Below, piece after piece: positions 6,514-13,931 of a stretch of 16,482 nt of DNA. The number at the start of each line of letters is the position of its first letter. Position 1 is the stretch's first letter. A program made the translations under genes and the position numbers. The notes beneath the pieces are model-generated. The model made no database searches. It was not told the DNA's origin and was given only the letters and a program-made list of their open reading frames with translations. This DNA comes from Paracoccaceae bacterium (GTDB taxonomy: Bacteria; Pseudomonadota; Alphaproteobacteria; Rhodobacterales; Rhodobacteraceae), in assembly GCA_007128865.1 (NCBI GenBank), contig SKWP01000035.1:1-16482 (forward strand). The letters run 5' to 3'.

Positions 6514-7725
6514 ATGTTCCCGCTTTTTTCCGCCTCGCGCAAGCCAGCAGTTGCCGGAACCGGGGGCGCTGCAACCGGCCAGGCCGGTCGGCGTTCCGTG
6601 TTGCTGTTGCTGGCGGGCGGGGTGGTGGCGGCCTGTCAGCCTGCGGGCATGGGCGGTCCGGCCATCGACACGCGGGCCCCGGTTCCGGTGGCAATGCTGG
6701 TGCCCGGCGGGTCGGGGCAGGGCGGCGACGAGGCGCTGGCACGGGCGCTCGAGAATGCCGCCCGCATGGCCATTGCCGATCTTCAGGGCGCCCGCATCGA
6801 CCTGCGTGTCTACAACACCGCCGGCCGTGCCGAGATTGCCGCCCAGCAGGCCCAGCTTGCCGTCAACGAGGGTGCGCGCATCATCCTGGGGCCGGTGTTT
6901 TCGGCCGAGGCACGCGCGGTCGGCCCGGCCGTGGCGGCGCGCGGGGTCAATGTGCTGAGCTTTTCCAACAATGTCGAGGTTGCCGGCGGCAATGTCTTTG
7001 TGCTCGGACCGACCTTTGCCAACACCGCCGACAGGCTGGTTTCCTATGCCTCCCGCGCCGGGCGCGGGCGTATCCTTGTGGTGCACGAGCGTACGCCGGC
7101 CGGCGAGCAGGGCCGTGCGGCGATCCAGCTTGCCGCGGCGCGGTCGGGTGTCGCGCTTGCCGGTGCCGAAGGCTTCGATTTCTCGCAGCAGGGCGTTGTC
7201 GAGGCGCTGCCGCGGATATCCGAACGCGCCCGGGCCGGAGATGTGGAGGCGGTGTTCTTCACCTCTGACACCGCCGGCGCGCTGCCGCTTCTGGTCCAGC
7301 TTCTGCCCGACAATCGCGTCGGGCCCGAAGACTTCCAGTTCATCGGCCTGACCCGCTGGGACATTCCGGCCTCGACGCTCGATCTTTCCGGGGTGCAGGG
7401 CGGGTGGTTCGCATTGCCTGACCCGGCGATGACGGCCCGCTTCGAGCAGCGCTATACGGCGATGTACGGGCAGGGGCCGCATCCGATCGCCGGGCTGGCC
7501 TATGACGGGATCGCGGCGATCGGGGCGCTGGTCGGGCGCGGCCAGTCGGACGCGCTGACCGGCGCGGCGCTGACCCAGGCGGCGGGGTTTGCCGGGGTCG
7601 GCGGCATTTTCCGCCTTCTGCCCGACGGTACCAACCAGCGCGGACTGGCGGTGGCGACGATCCGCGACCGCGAGGTGCAGATCATCGACCCGGCGCCGCG
7701 CAGCTTTGTCGGACCCGGCCTCTGA
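6514..7725 (+). CDS. LpoA-like penicillin-binding protein activator lipoprotein
   Basis: This is a predicted lipoprotein of the periplasmic-binding-protein fold, related to the C-terminal domain of LpoA, which in E. coli activates PBP1A from the outer membrane. It has 403 residues. The N-terminus has basic residues (GRRS), a hydrophobic stretch (VLLLLAGGVV) and a lipobox ending VAAC, with lipidated Cys41. A linker leads to the type I binding fold from about residue 55: PVPVAMLVPGG, then ALENAARMAIADL, RIDLRVYNTAG, ARIILGPVFSAEARAV and VNVLSFSNN. Near the C-terminus come AYDGIAAIGAL and GGIFRLLPDGTNQRGLAV. The N-terminal helical-repeat domain of E. coli LpoA (about 680 residues in all) is absent. 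An amino-acid ABC binding protein is an alternative, but the neighbourhood (rsmI, yraN, murJ) favours LpoA. The stop overlaps the glnD start (TGATG). Confidence 0.88.
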   Translation: MFPLFSASRKPAVAGTGGAATGQAGRRSVLLLLAGGVVAACQPAGMGGPAIDTRAPVPVAMLVPGGSGQGGDEALARALENAARMAIADLQGARIDLRVYNTAGRAEIAAQQAQLAVNEGARIILGPVFSAEARAVGPAVAARGVNVLSFSNNVEVAGGNVFVLGPTFANTADRLVSYASRAGRGRILVVHERTPAGEQGRAAIQLAAARSGVALAGAEGFDFSQQGVVEALPRISERARAGDVEAVFFTSDTAGALPLLVQLLPDNRVGPEDFQFIGLTRWDIPASTLDLSGVQGGWFALPDPAMTARFEQRYTAMYGQGPHPIAGLAYDGIAAIGALVGRGQSDALTGAALTQAAGFAGVGGIFRLLPDGTNQRGLAVATIRDREVQIIDPAPRSFVGPGL

Positions 7726-10514
7726 TGCCATCGGCGCTTCCGGCTGCAGAGCCTTCGTTGCCGAAGGCGCCGGAGTTGATCGTGCCGGCCGGGGCGATCC
7801 TTGACGAGGATGCGGTTCATGCGGAGCTTGTCGCCGCCCTTCAGGCCGAGGGGGAGGCACGGCAGCGCCGGGCGGTAGCGGTGCGCATCCTCTCGCAGGC
7901 CCGGAACCGGGGCGATGCGGTGCTGCGCGAGGCCTTCCGCGCGCGTCCGCTGGCGTCGCGCGAACTGGTGCTTTCGCAGAGCTATCTGACCGACGGGATC
8001 GTGCGGATGGTGCTGAGGGTGGCGGTCGAACATCTGCACCCGCTGTCCAACCCGACCGAAGGCGAAAGGCTCGCGGTGCTGGCTGTCGGGGGGTACGGGC
8101 GCGCCGAGATGGCGCCGCATTCCGATGTGGATCTGCTGTTCCTGACCCCGTGGAAGATCACCGGCTGGGCCGAAAGCGTGGTCGAATCGGTTCTCTACAT
8201 GCTGTGGGACATGCGGCTGAAGGTCGGCCATGCCACCCGCACGGTGCGCGACTGTGTCCGCCTGGGGCGCGAGGACATGACCATTCGCACCGCGCTGCTG
8301 GAACACCGTCTGGTTGCCGGCGATGTCCGTACGGCCCATGAGTTGCGCCAGCGCCTGTGGCAGGATCTCTTTGCCCGCACCGGGGCGCAGTTCGTCGAGG
8401 CCAAGCTGGTCGAACGCGATGAACGCCACCGCCGCCAGGGCGGACAGCGCTATGTGCTGGAACCGAACGTCAAGGAAGGCAAGGGCGGGCTGCGTGACCT
8501 GCAGACATTGTACTGGATCGCCAAGTACCTGCACCGGGTGGACCAGGCCGCGCAACTGGTCGATCTGGGCATGTTCTCGGCCGAGGAATACGCCACCTTC
8601 CGCAGCGCCGAGACCTTTCTCTGGGCGGTGCGGTGTCACATGCACCATATTGCCGGCCGGGCGGCCGACCAGCTGACCTTTGATCTTCAGGTCGAGGTGG
8701 CCGAGCGCATGGGTTTTTCCGATCACGGCGGGCGCCGGGCGGTCGAACATTTCATGCAAAGCTACTTTCGCCATGCAACCCGCGTCGGTGACCTGACGCG
8801 CATCTTCCTGACCGCGCTGGAAGCCACGCATGCCAAGGGCGAGCCGATGCTGGTCGGGCTGATGCGCCGGCGCAAGCGGGTGCGGCCCGGCTACAGGGTG
8901 CGGCACGGGCGGCTGTCGGTGGATGACCCCGAGGCCTTTCTGGCCGATCCGCTGAACCTGTTGCGCATCTTCGAGGAGGCGCTGCGTACCGGGCTGCTGC
9001 TGCATCCCGACGCGATGCGGCTGCTGGCCGCCAGCCTGCACCGGTTCGACCGCGATCTTCAGGAAAGCCGCGAGGCCAACCGCATCTTTCTTGACCTGAT
9101 GCTGCGCCACGGCAACCCCGAACGGGTGCTGCGGCGGATGAACGAGCTTGGCCTGCTGGCCGCCTTCATCCCCGAATTCGAAGCGATCGTGGCAATGATG
9201 CAGTTCAACGTCTATCACCACTACACGGTGGACGAGCACACCATCCAGTGCATCAGCACCCTTGCCGAGATCGAGCGCGGAGAGCTGGTGAAGGATCTGC
9301 CGGTAGTCACCGAAATCCTGCGTCAGGGGGTCAACCGGCGGGTGCTCTATGTGGCTTTGCTGCTGCATGATCTGGGCAAGGGCCGGCCCGAGGACCATTC
9401 GGTTCTGGGCGCCCAGATCGCCCGCCGGCTGGCGCCGCGGCTGGGGCTCAATGCCGAGGATTCCGAAACCGTCGAATGGCTGGTGCGCTACCATCTGCTG
9501 ATGTCCGACACCGCCCAGAAGCGCGACATTTCCGATCCGCGCACGATCCGCGGCTTTGCGCGGGCAGTCAGGACGCGCAAGCGGCTCGATCTGCTGCTGG
9601 TTCTGACGGTGTGCGACATTCGCGGCGTCGGCCCGGGCACATGGAACAACTGGAAGGCCATGCTGCTGCGCCAGCTTTATCGCGATACCGCCGATGCGCT
9701 GGAAACCGGCCTTGAGGATCTCAACCGCGAAAAGCGCGAGGCCGAGGCAAGGCGCGCCCTGCGCGCGGCGCTGCCGGACTGGTCCCGGGCCGATCTGCGC
9801 CACGAGACCCAGCGCCATTACGGCCCGTACTGGCAGGGGCTTTCCACCGAAAGCCATGTGGTCTTTGCCCGGCTGCTGCGCGACATCGGCGATGCCGAAA
9901 TCCGCATCGACCTGCATCCCGATGACGACCGCGACGCCACCCGCGCCTGTTTCGCGCTTGCCGATCATCCCGGCATATTCTCGCGGCTGGCAGGGGCCCT
10001 TGCACTGGTCGGTGCCAATGTGCGCGATGCGCGGACCTATACCTCCAAGGATGGCTATGCCACCGCCGTGTTCTGGATCCAGGACGCCGAAGGCCACCCC
10101 TATGAGGCCGATCGCCTGCCGCGGCTGCGCCGCATGATCGAACGCACCTTTGCCGGAGAGGTCGTGGCGGCCGAGGCGCTGAAGGACCGCGACAAGGTCA
10201 AGAAGCGCGAACGCCCATTTCGCGTTCCCACGACCATCACCTTCGACAACGACGGCTCCGACATCTACACCATCATCGAGGTCGACACGCGCGACCGGCC
10301 GGGCCTGCTGTATGATCTGACCCGCACACTGGCCGCCAGCAATATCCAGATCGCCAGCGCGGTCATCGCCACCTATGGCGTGCAGGTCGTCGATGCCTTT
10401 TACGTCAAGGACATGTTCGGGCTGAAGCTGCATGCCCGCAGCCGTCAGGAGGCACTTGAACGCAAGCTGCGGGCTGCCATCGAGGCCGGCGCCCAGCGGG
10501 CGGGCAGCGCATGA
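7725..10514 (+). CDS. glnD: [Protein-PII] uridylyltransferase / uridylyl-removing enzyme
   Basis: GlnD senses glutamine and adds or removes UMP on the PII proteins GlnB/GlnK, so setting nitrogen assimilation. The product is 929 residues, a normal alphaproteobacterial length. The nucleotidyltransferase domain has VGGYGRAEMAPHSDVDLLFL (GG at 122-123, catalytic D134 and D136). The GlnD-specific linker contains YVLEPNVKEGKGGLRDLQTLYWIAK. The HD hydrolase domain has VDEHT (H505) and LLLHDLGKG (H548, D549). Two C-terminal glutamine-binding ACT domains start near 736 (ALADHPGIFSRLAGAL) and 850 (VDTRDRPGLLYDLTRTLA). All catalytic residues are present, so both activities are expected. The ATG at 7725 shares its first base with the lpoA-like stop, which implies translational coupling. 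The end is linked to murJ by a short in-between frame. Confidence 0.98.
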   Translation: MPSALPAAEPSLPKAPELIVPAGAILDEDAVHAELVAALQAEGEARQRRAVAVRILSQARNRGDAVLREAFRARPLASRELVLSQSYLTDGIVRMVLRVAVEHLHPLSNPTEGERLAVLAVGGYGRAEMAPHSDVDLLFLTPWKITGWAESVVESVLYMLWDMRLKVGHATRTVRDCVRLGREDMTIRTALLEHRLVAGDVRTAHELRQRLWQDLFARTGAQFVEAKLVERDERHRRQGGQRYVLEPNVKEGKGGLRDLQTLYWIAKYLHRVDQAAQLVDLGMFSAEEYATFRSAETFLWAVRCHMHHIAGRAADQLTFDLQVEVAERMGFSDHGGRRAVEHFMQSYFRHATRVGDLTRIFLTALEATHAKGEPMLVGLMRRRKRVRPGYRVRHGRLSVDDPEAFLADPLNLLRIFEEALRTGLLLHPDAMRLLAASLHRFDRDLQESREANRIFLDLMLRHGNPERVLRRMNELGLLAAFIPEFEAIVAMMQFNVYHHYTVDEHTIQCISTLAEIERGELVKDLPVVTEILRQGVNRRVLYVALLLHDLGKGRPEDHSVLGAQIARRLAPRLGLNAEDSETVEWLVRYHLLMSDTAQKRDISDPRTIRGFARAVRTRKRLDLLLVLTVCDIRGVGPGTWNNWKAMLLRQLYRDTADALETGLEDLNREKREAEARRALRAALPDWSRADLRHETQRHYGPYWQGLSTESHVVFARLLRDIGDAEIRIDLHPDDDRDATRACFALADHPGIFSRLAGALALVGANVRDARTYTSKDGYATAVFWIQDAEGHPYEADRLPRLRRMIERTFAGEVVAAEALKDRDKVKKRERPFRVPTTITFDNDGSDIYTIIEVDTRDRPGLLYDLTRTLAASNIQIASAVIATYGVQVVDAFYVKDMFGLKLHARSRQEALERKLRAAIEAGAQRAGSA

Positions 10515-10570
10515 CCGGCCGGCGCGACGGGTGCGGCCCGGCGGCGCCGGTTACCGGGGCGCCGCGGTGA
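10511..10570 (+). other. 19-codon mini-frame bridging glnD and murJ
   Basis: ATG at 10511 overlaps the glnD stop as ATGA. The frame runs MTGRRDGCGPAAPVTGAPR and its TGA (10568-10570) overlaps the murJ GTG start as GTGA. Re-initiating ribosomes could thus be carried from glnD to murJ across the 52-bp gap. The arrangement is seen directly; translation is inferred and a function of the peptide itself is not suggested. Confidence 0.3.
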
Positions 10571-12108
10571 CACCGATCCGCCTGTTCCGGGGGTTTGCGA
10601 CCGTTGGCGGCTGGACGCTCGGCAGCCGGCTTCTGGGGTTCCTGCGCGATGTGATGATCGCCGCGACGCTGGGTGCGGGGCCCGCCGCGCAGGCCTTCCT
10701 GATCGCCTTTTCGCTGCCCAACATGTTCCGCCGCTTCTTTGCCGAAGGCGCCTTCAACATGGCGTTCATTCCGCTGTTTGCGAAAAAGCTCGAAGGCGGC
10801 GGCGATGCCCATGGCTTTGCGCGCGATGCGTTTTCGGCGCTGGCGGCGCTGCTGATCGTGGTGACGCTGCTGGCGCAGCTGGCCATGCCCTGGCTGATCC
10901 TGGGGCTGGCGGGCGGATTCCTGTCGGACGAACGCTTTGACATGGCGGTCTGGTTCGGCCGCATCGCCTTTCCCTACATCCTGTTCATCTCGCTGGCCGC
11001 GCTGCTGTCGGGGGTGCTGAACACGCTGGGGCGGTTCACGGCGGCGGCCGCGGCGCCGGTGCTGCTGAACGTGCTGTTCATCGGCGCAATGCTGCTGGCC
11101 GGGCTGATGGGCTGGCCGATGGGCGATGCGCTGGCCTGGGCGGTGCCGGTGGCCGGCGTGGCGCAGTTCGCGCTGGTCTGGGTGGCAGCGTCTCGGGCAG
11201 GCTTCCGGCTGCTGCCGCGCCGCCCGCGGATCACGCCCGAAATGCGCCGTCTGGCGGTGATCGCGGCGCCGGCGATGCTGGCCGGGGGGGTGGTGCAGGT
11301 CAACCTGATCGTGGGCCGGCAGGTCGCCAGCTTCTTTGACGGTGCCATTGCCTGGCTGTCCTATGCGGACCGGCTGTACCAGTTGCCGCTGGGCGTCGTT
11401 GGCATCGCCATCGGGGTTGTGCTGCTGCCCGATCTGGCGCGACGGCTGCGGGCCGAAGATACCGTGGGCGGGCGGCAATCCTTCAACCGCGCGGCCGAAT
11501 TCGCGCTGGCGCTGACGGTGCCGGCGGCGGTGGCGCTGGTTGTCATCGCCGAGCCGCTGGTTGCGGTGCTGTTCCAGCGCGGCGCCTTCGGCCCGGCCGA
11601 TACCGCGGCCACGGCGCTGGCGGTCGCGGTCTACGGGCTGGGCCTGCCGGCCTTTGTGCTGCAGAAGGTTCTGCAGCCGCTCTATTTCGCGCGCGAGGAC
11701 ACCCGCAGCCCGCTGCGCTTTGCGCTGTGGGCGATGGCTGTCAACGCGGTGCTGGCGGTGGGGCTTGCGCCGTTCATCGGCTATATCGCCGCGGCCATCG
11801 GCACCACCGTGGCAGGCTGGGCGATGGTCTGGCAGTTGTGGGCGGGATCGCGGGGGATGGGTGACGCGTCGCGCACCGATGAACGGCTGCGATCCAGGCT
11901 GCCGCGCATCGCCCTTGCCGCACTGGGCATGGGCGCGGTTCTGCTTGTGGTCGCGCCGCTTCTGGCGCCGCTTCTGGCGGTTTCCGGGCTTCGGTGGCTG
12001 GCGCTCGGGCTGCTGGTGGCCCTGGGCCTCGGCGCCTATGGGGCGCTGGGGCTGGCAATAGGCGCCTTCCGGATCCCCGAGCTGCGCGCCGCCTTTGCGC
12101 GCCGCTGA
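10567..12108 (+). CDS. murJ: Lipid II flippase MurJ (MviN)
   Basis: MurJ moves undecaprenyl-linked lipid II across the inner membrane for peptidoglycan synthesis. The product is 513 residues from GTG 10567, matching E. coli MurJ (511), with the expected fourteen or so hydrophobic helices of the MOP superfamily. The N-terminal signature is complete: GGWTLGSRLLGFLRDVMIAATLG (R21 and R27 in the positions of essential arginines), then AQAFLIAFSLPNMFRRFFAEGAFNMAFIPLF. Later motifs include ISLAALLSGVLNTLGRF, GAIAWLSYADRLYQLPLGVVGIAIG and PAFVLQKVLQPLYFAREDT. The frame is open upstream within glnD, but homology begins at the GTG (VTPIRLFRGFATVGG). The ribosome-binding site is weak, so expression probably relies on coupling. 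It is third in lpoA-like–glnD–murJ; glnD-murJ adjacency is common in alphaproteobacteria. Confidence 0.96.
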   Translation: MTPIRLFRGFATVGGWTLGSRLLGFLRDVMIAATLGAGPAAQAFLIAFSLPNMFRRFFAEGAFNMAFIPLFAKKLEGGGDAHGFARDAFSALAALLIVVTLLAQLAMPWLILGLAGGFLSDERFDMAVWFGRIAFPYILFISLAALLSGVLNTLGRFTAAAAAPVLLNVLFIGAMLLAGLMGWPMGDALAWAVPVAGVAQFALVWVAASRAGFRLLPRRPRITPEMRRLAVIAAPAMLAGGVVQVNLIVGRQVASFFDGAIAWLSYADRLYQLPLGVVGIAIGVVLLPDLARRLRAEDTVGGRQSFNRAAEFALALTVPAAVALVVIAEPLVAVLFQRGAFGPADTAATALAVAVYGLGLPAFVLQKVLQPLYFAREDTRSPLRFALWAMAVNAVLAVGLAPFIGYIAAAIGTTVAGWAMVWQLWAGSRGMGDASRTDERLRSRLPRIALAALGMGAVLLVVAPLLAPLLAVSGLRWLALGLLVALGLGAYGALGLAIGAFRIPELRAAFARR

Positions 12109-12146
12109 GCCCTGCGACATTCCGCCCCGGTTGCATCGCACCTCAC

Positions 12147-12176
12147 ATTCAGATATTTGAATTTCAATGTTTGAAT
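12147..12176 (+). promoter_or_regulatory. Tandem ATTC-N8-GAAT operator, SqrR/BigR-like
   Basis: ATTC-AGATATTT-GAAT (12147-12162) matches exactly the ATTC-N8-GAAT site known for SqrR, the persulfide-responsive ArsR-family repressor of Rhodobacter capsulatus. A second copy, ATTT-CAATGTTT-GAAT (12161-12176), keeps the N8 spacing with one mismatch and overlaps the first by two bases, a 14-bp period. The block is sharply AT-rich against its surroundings. It ends four bases before the Shine-Dalgarno of the next gene. A TTGCAT at 12131 could be the -35, which would put the -10 inside the operator. Binding is inferred. Confidence 0.5.
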
Positions 12177-12179
12177 ATG

Positions 12180-12185
12180 AGGAGG
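12180..12185 (+). promoter_or_regulatory. Consensus ribosome-binding site for the TDT-like gene
   Basis: AGGAGG lies five bases before ATG 12191 and is the strongest ribosome-binding site in the window. It rules out the in-frame ATG at 12167, which lies inside the operator. Confidence 0.75.
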
Positions 12186-12190
12186 CTCCC

Positions 12191-13408
12191 ATGTCCGAAG
12201 TCACCCTTCCGCAGCGCCCTGCGGATACCTACAGCCCGCTCTACTTTCTCGCCTCGGTCGGTGCCGGTGGTGTGGCGGTTTCGTTTTTCATGTGGCTGAT
12301 GTTCTGGGTTCCCCACCCTGACCAGCCGGTCCCGGTGTTCGAGGATATCGCCGCCGCCTGGGCCGCCGGCGGCACGGCCATGCAGGCGATGATTGCCCTG
12401 GCCGTGGCTGGCATCGCGGTCTTTGCCTTCATCGCCTATCGTTCGCTGATCTGGAACCTCGGCGCCCTGGCCGCGTGGAAGCGTGGCCCTGCCTTTGCCG
12501 GGTTTTCGCGGGGCAACGCCGAAAGCCAGCTGATGACCCTGCCGCTGGCGCTGGCCATGGCCATCAATGTCGGCTTCATCCTTGGCCTGGTGTTCGTCCC
12601 CGGCCTGTGGGGGGTGGTCGAATACCTGTTCCCGGTCGCCTTGCTGGCGTTTCTGGCCGTGGGCGTGCTGGCGCTGCGGATCATGGGGCGGTTCATCGGC
12701 CGGGTTCTGACCGAAGGCGGTTTCAACTGTGCCGCCAACAATTCCTTCGGCCAGATGCTGCCCGCCTTCGCCTTTGCCATGACCGGTGTCGGCATGGCCG
12801 CACCGGCAGCGCTCAGCCACAACGTTGCGATTGCCGGCACGGCGCTGGTGCTGTCCAGCTTCTTTCTGGTCGCGGCCACGGCGGTGGCGCTGGTGGCGCT
12901 GGTGCTGGGGATCCGTTCGATGATGGAAAACGGCGCCAATCCGGAAACCGCGCCGACGCTGATGATCGTGGTGCCGCTGGTCACCGTTCTGGGCATCCTG
13001 ACGCTGCGGCAGGGCCACGGGCTGGGCGTGCATTTCGGCGCACATTCCGCACCCGGCGAAAGCCTGATGACGCTGACGCAGTTCGTCTCGATCCAGGTTC
13101 TGTTCCTGCTGTTCGGCCTGACCATCCTGGCGCGCCAGGGCTATGCCAGGCGGTTCCTGTTCGGATCGGAAAACTCGGCGGGCTCCTATGCGCTGGTCTG
13201 CCCCGGTGTCGGCCTTGCGGTGATGCTGCACTTCTGGATCAACAACGGCCTTGTCGCGGCCGGGCTGGTCGAGAAGTTCGGGGCGGCATTCTGGGCGCTG
13301 ACCGCGGTTGCGCTGGCGTCGCAGGCGGCCATGGTCTGGCTGGTGCTGCACCTCAACCGGCGCCACTTCGGGCGGGTCGAACGCAGCGCCGTAGTGCCGG
13401 CAGAGTGA
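12191..13408 (+). CDS. Ten-helix TDT/SLAC1-like membrane protein, possibly TsoY-type
   Basis: This is a 405-residue inner-membrane protein with about ten hydrophobic helices (roughly 17-40, 62-88, 113-135, 140-168, 186-208, 212-241, 256-271, 294-315, 332-352, 363-387). Topology and length resemble the tellurite-resistance/dicarboxylate transporter (TDT) and SLAC1 anion-channel group, which includes TehA and the yeast sulfite exporter Ssu1. I also recall similar proteins annotated as TsoY family (seleno)protein, but I cannot confirm that assignment. Notable features are GGFNCAANNSFGQMLPAFAF, with Cys180 in a conserved-looking loop, a second Cys at 337, and RQGHGLGVHFGAHS between helices 7 and 8. 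Its substrate is unknown. The start is set by a consensus AGGAGG. It probably has its own promoter with a SqrR-like operator, though readthrough from murJ (82 bp upstream) is possible. A hairpin terminator follows. Confidence 0.7.
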   Translation: MSEVTLPQRPADTYSPLYFLASVGAGGVAVSFFMWLMFWVPHPDQPVPVFEDIAAAWAAGGTAMQAMIALAVAGIAVFAFIAYRSLIWNLGALAAWKRGPAFAGFSRGNAESQLMTLPLALAMAINVGFILGLVFVPGLWGVVEYLFPVALLAFLAVGVLALRIMGRFIGRVLTEGGFNCAANNSFGQMLPAFAFAMTGVGMAAPAALSHNVAIAGTALVLSSFFLVAATAVALVALVLGIRSMMENGANPETAPTLMIVVPLVTVLGILTLRQGHGLGVHFGAHSAPGESLMTLTQFVSIQVLFLLFGLTILARQGYARRFLFGSENSAGSYALVCPGVGLAVMLHFWINNGLVAAGLVEKFGAAFWALTAVALASQAAMVWLVLHLNRRHFGRVERSAVVPAE

Positions 13409-13414
13409 ACCGCT

Positions 13415-13436
13415 CCGGCCGCGGCCGGTTCCGGAA
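13415..13436. repeat. Adjacent GC-rich palindromes after the TDT-like gene
   Basis: CCGGCCGCGGCCGG (13415-13428) is a perfect 14-bp palindrome, directly followed by TTCCGGAA (13429-13436). They start seven bases after the stop and may stabilise the 3' end together with the hairpin that follows. Confidence 0.5.
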
Positions 13437-13444
13437 ACGGCATT

Positions 13445-13475
13445 CGGGCCCGTCGGAATTCCCGGCGGGCCCGTT
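13445..13475 (+). terminator. Hairpin terminator of the TDT-like gene
   Basis: Arms CGGGCCCGTCGG (13445-13456) and CCGGCGGGCCCG (13462-13473) form a 12-bp stem, with one G-U pair, around the loop AATTC. Only two T follow, so the U-tract is weak. It may act on both strands, since murG-murC-DUF2484 converges from the right. Confidence 0.6.
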
Positions 13476-13679
13476 CACATCATCCGATGCCGGATGCCGC
13501 CGAGTTGTCATGCCGGCTCCGTTTGGTGATTTGGAAAGACAAGGGTGCAAGCCGACAGATGATCCGCCCACCGGATCCGGGATGATGCCGGTTTGCATCC
13601 TGAATCGTCTTGGCCCTGGCGGGTTTCCGGCGCTGACGGGCACCGAACCCACACCAAACAGATACCAAGCGCCTTTGCC
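13476..13679. other. Non-coding gap between convergent operons
   Basis: About 200 bp in which I see no supportable gene. It is somewhat less GC-rich than its flanks, for example at 13519-13545. CATCATCC (13478-13485) and GGATGATG (13580-13587) are an 8-bp inverted pair. No MurB N-terminus is recognisable on the minus strand, although murB usually follows at this point in Rhodobacterales. It may hold the terminator of the mur genes or mark a rearrangement junction. Confidence 0.5.
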
Positions 13680-13931
13680 TCAGCCCTGACGCCCGGCCAG
13701 CCTTTGCAGGCGCAAGAACAGGTGGCGAAGTGGCCAGCGCAGGATCGATGCCGCCCCGGCCAGCGCCAGTACCCCGACCAGCGCACCATGCTGCCATGTC
13801 ACATATCCCAGCAGGGGAATGGCTGCGACCGTCAGCACGGCCGCGCCGGGTACATGAAATCGGCGCGGCATGAGTGCGATGGCCGTGGCAACCAGAACCC
13901 ACAGGCAGGCAAGGATCAGCGAAACGCTCAT
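13680..13931 (-). CDS. DUF2484-type small membrane protein
   Basis: This is an 83-residue, highly hydrophobic protein with three predicted helices (about 3-21, 28-44, 47-63) and a basic C-terminal tail beginning [15 protein letters not shown]. Size, topology, the RWPLR motif and the position directly after murC match the DUF2484 family, found between murC and murB in Rhodobacterales. Its function is unknown; the context suggests a role linked to cell-wall synthesis or division. The ATG at 13931 overlaps the murC stop as ATGA. It is the last gene of the mur run in this window. Confidence 0.82.
   Translation of the reverse strand: MSVSLILACLWVLVATAIALMPRRFHVPGAAVLTVAAIPLLGYVTWQHGALVGVLALAGAASILRWPLRHLFLRLQRLAGRQG

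Noticed and set aside
7500..10433. Very long minus-strand open frame opposite glnD (977 codons)
   Set aside because: Striking length, but the product is His/Gln/Arg-rich low-complexity sequence without any recognised motif, and glnD is complete on the plus strand.
12167..12190. Earlier in-frame ATG for the TDT-like gene
   Set aside because: It lies in the operator-like sequence and would place the consensus AGGAGG inside the coding region. ATG 12191 is ideally spaced.
10405..12204. Long minus-strand open frame opposite murJ (599 codons)
   Set aside because: Composed almost wholly of Arg, Gln, His and Pro, as expected when a hydrophobic membrane protein is read in antisense.
12164..13366. 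Minus-strand open frame opposite the TDT-like gene (400 codons)
   Set aside because: It has the same antisense low-complexity composition. The plus strand has helices, a consensus ribosome-binding site and a terminator.
13507..13689. Possible 60-codon plus-strand gene in the convergent gap
   Set aside because: No ribosome-binding site, no recognisable motif, and it lies after a terminator. It is only the tail of a shadow frame of the upstream gene.
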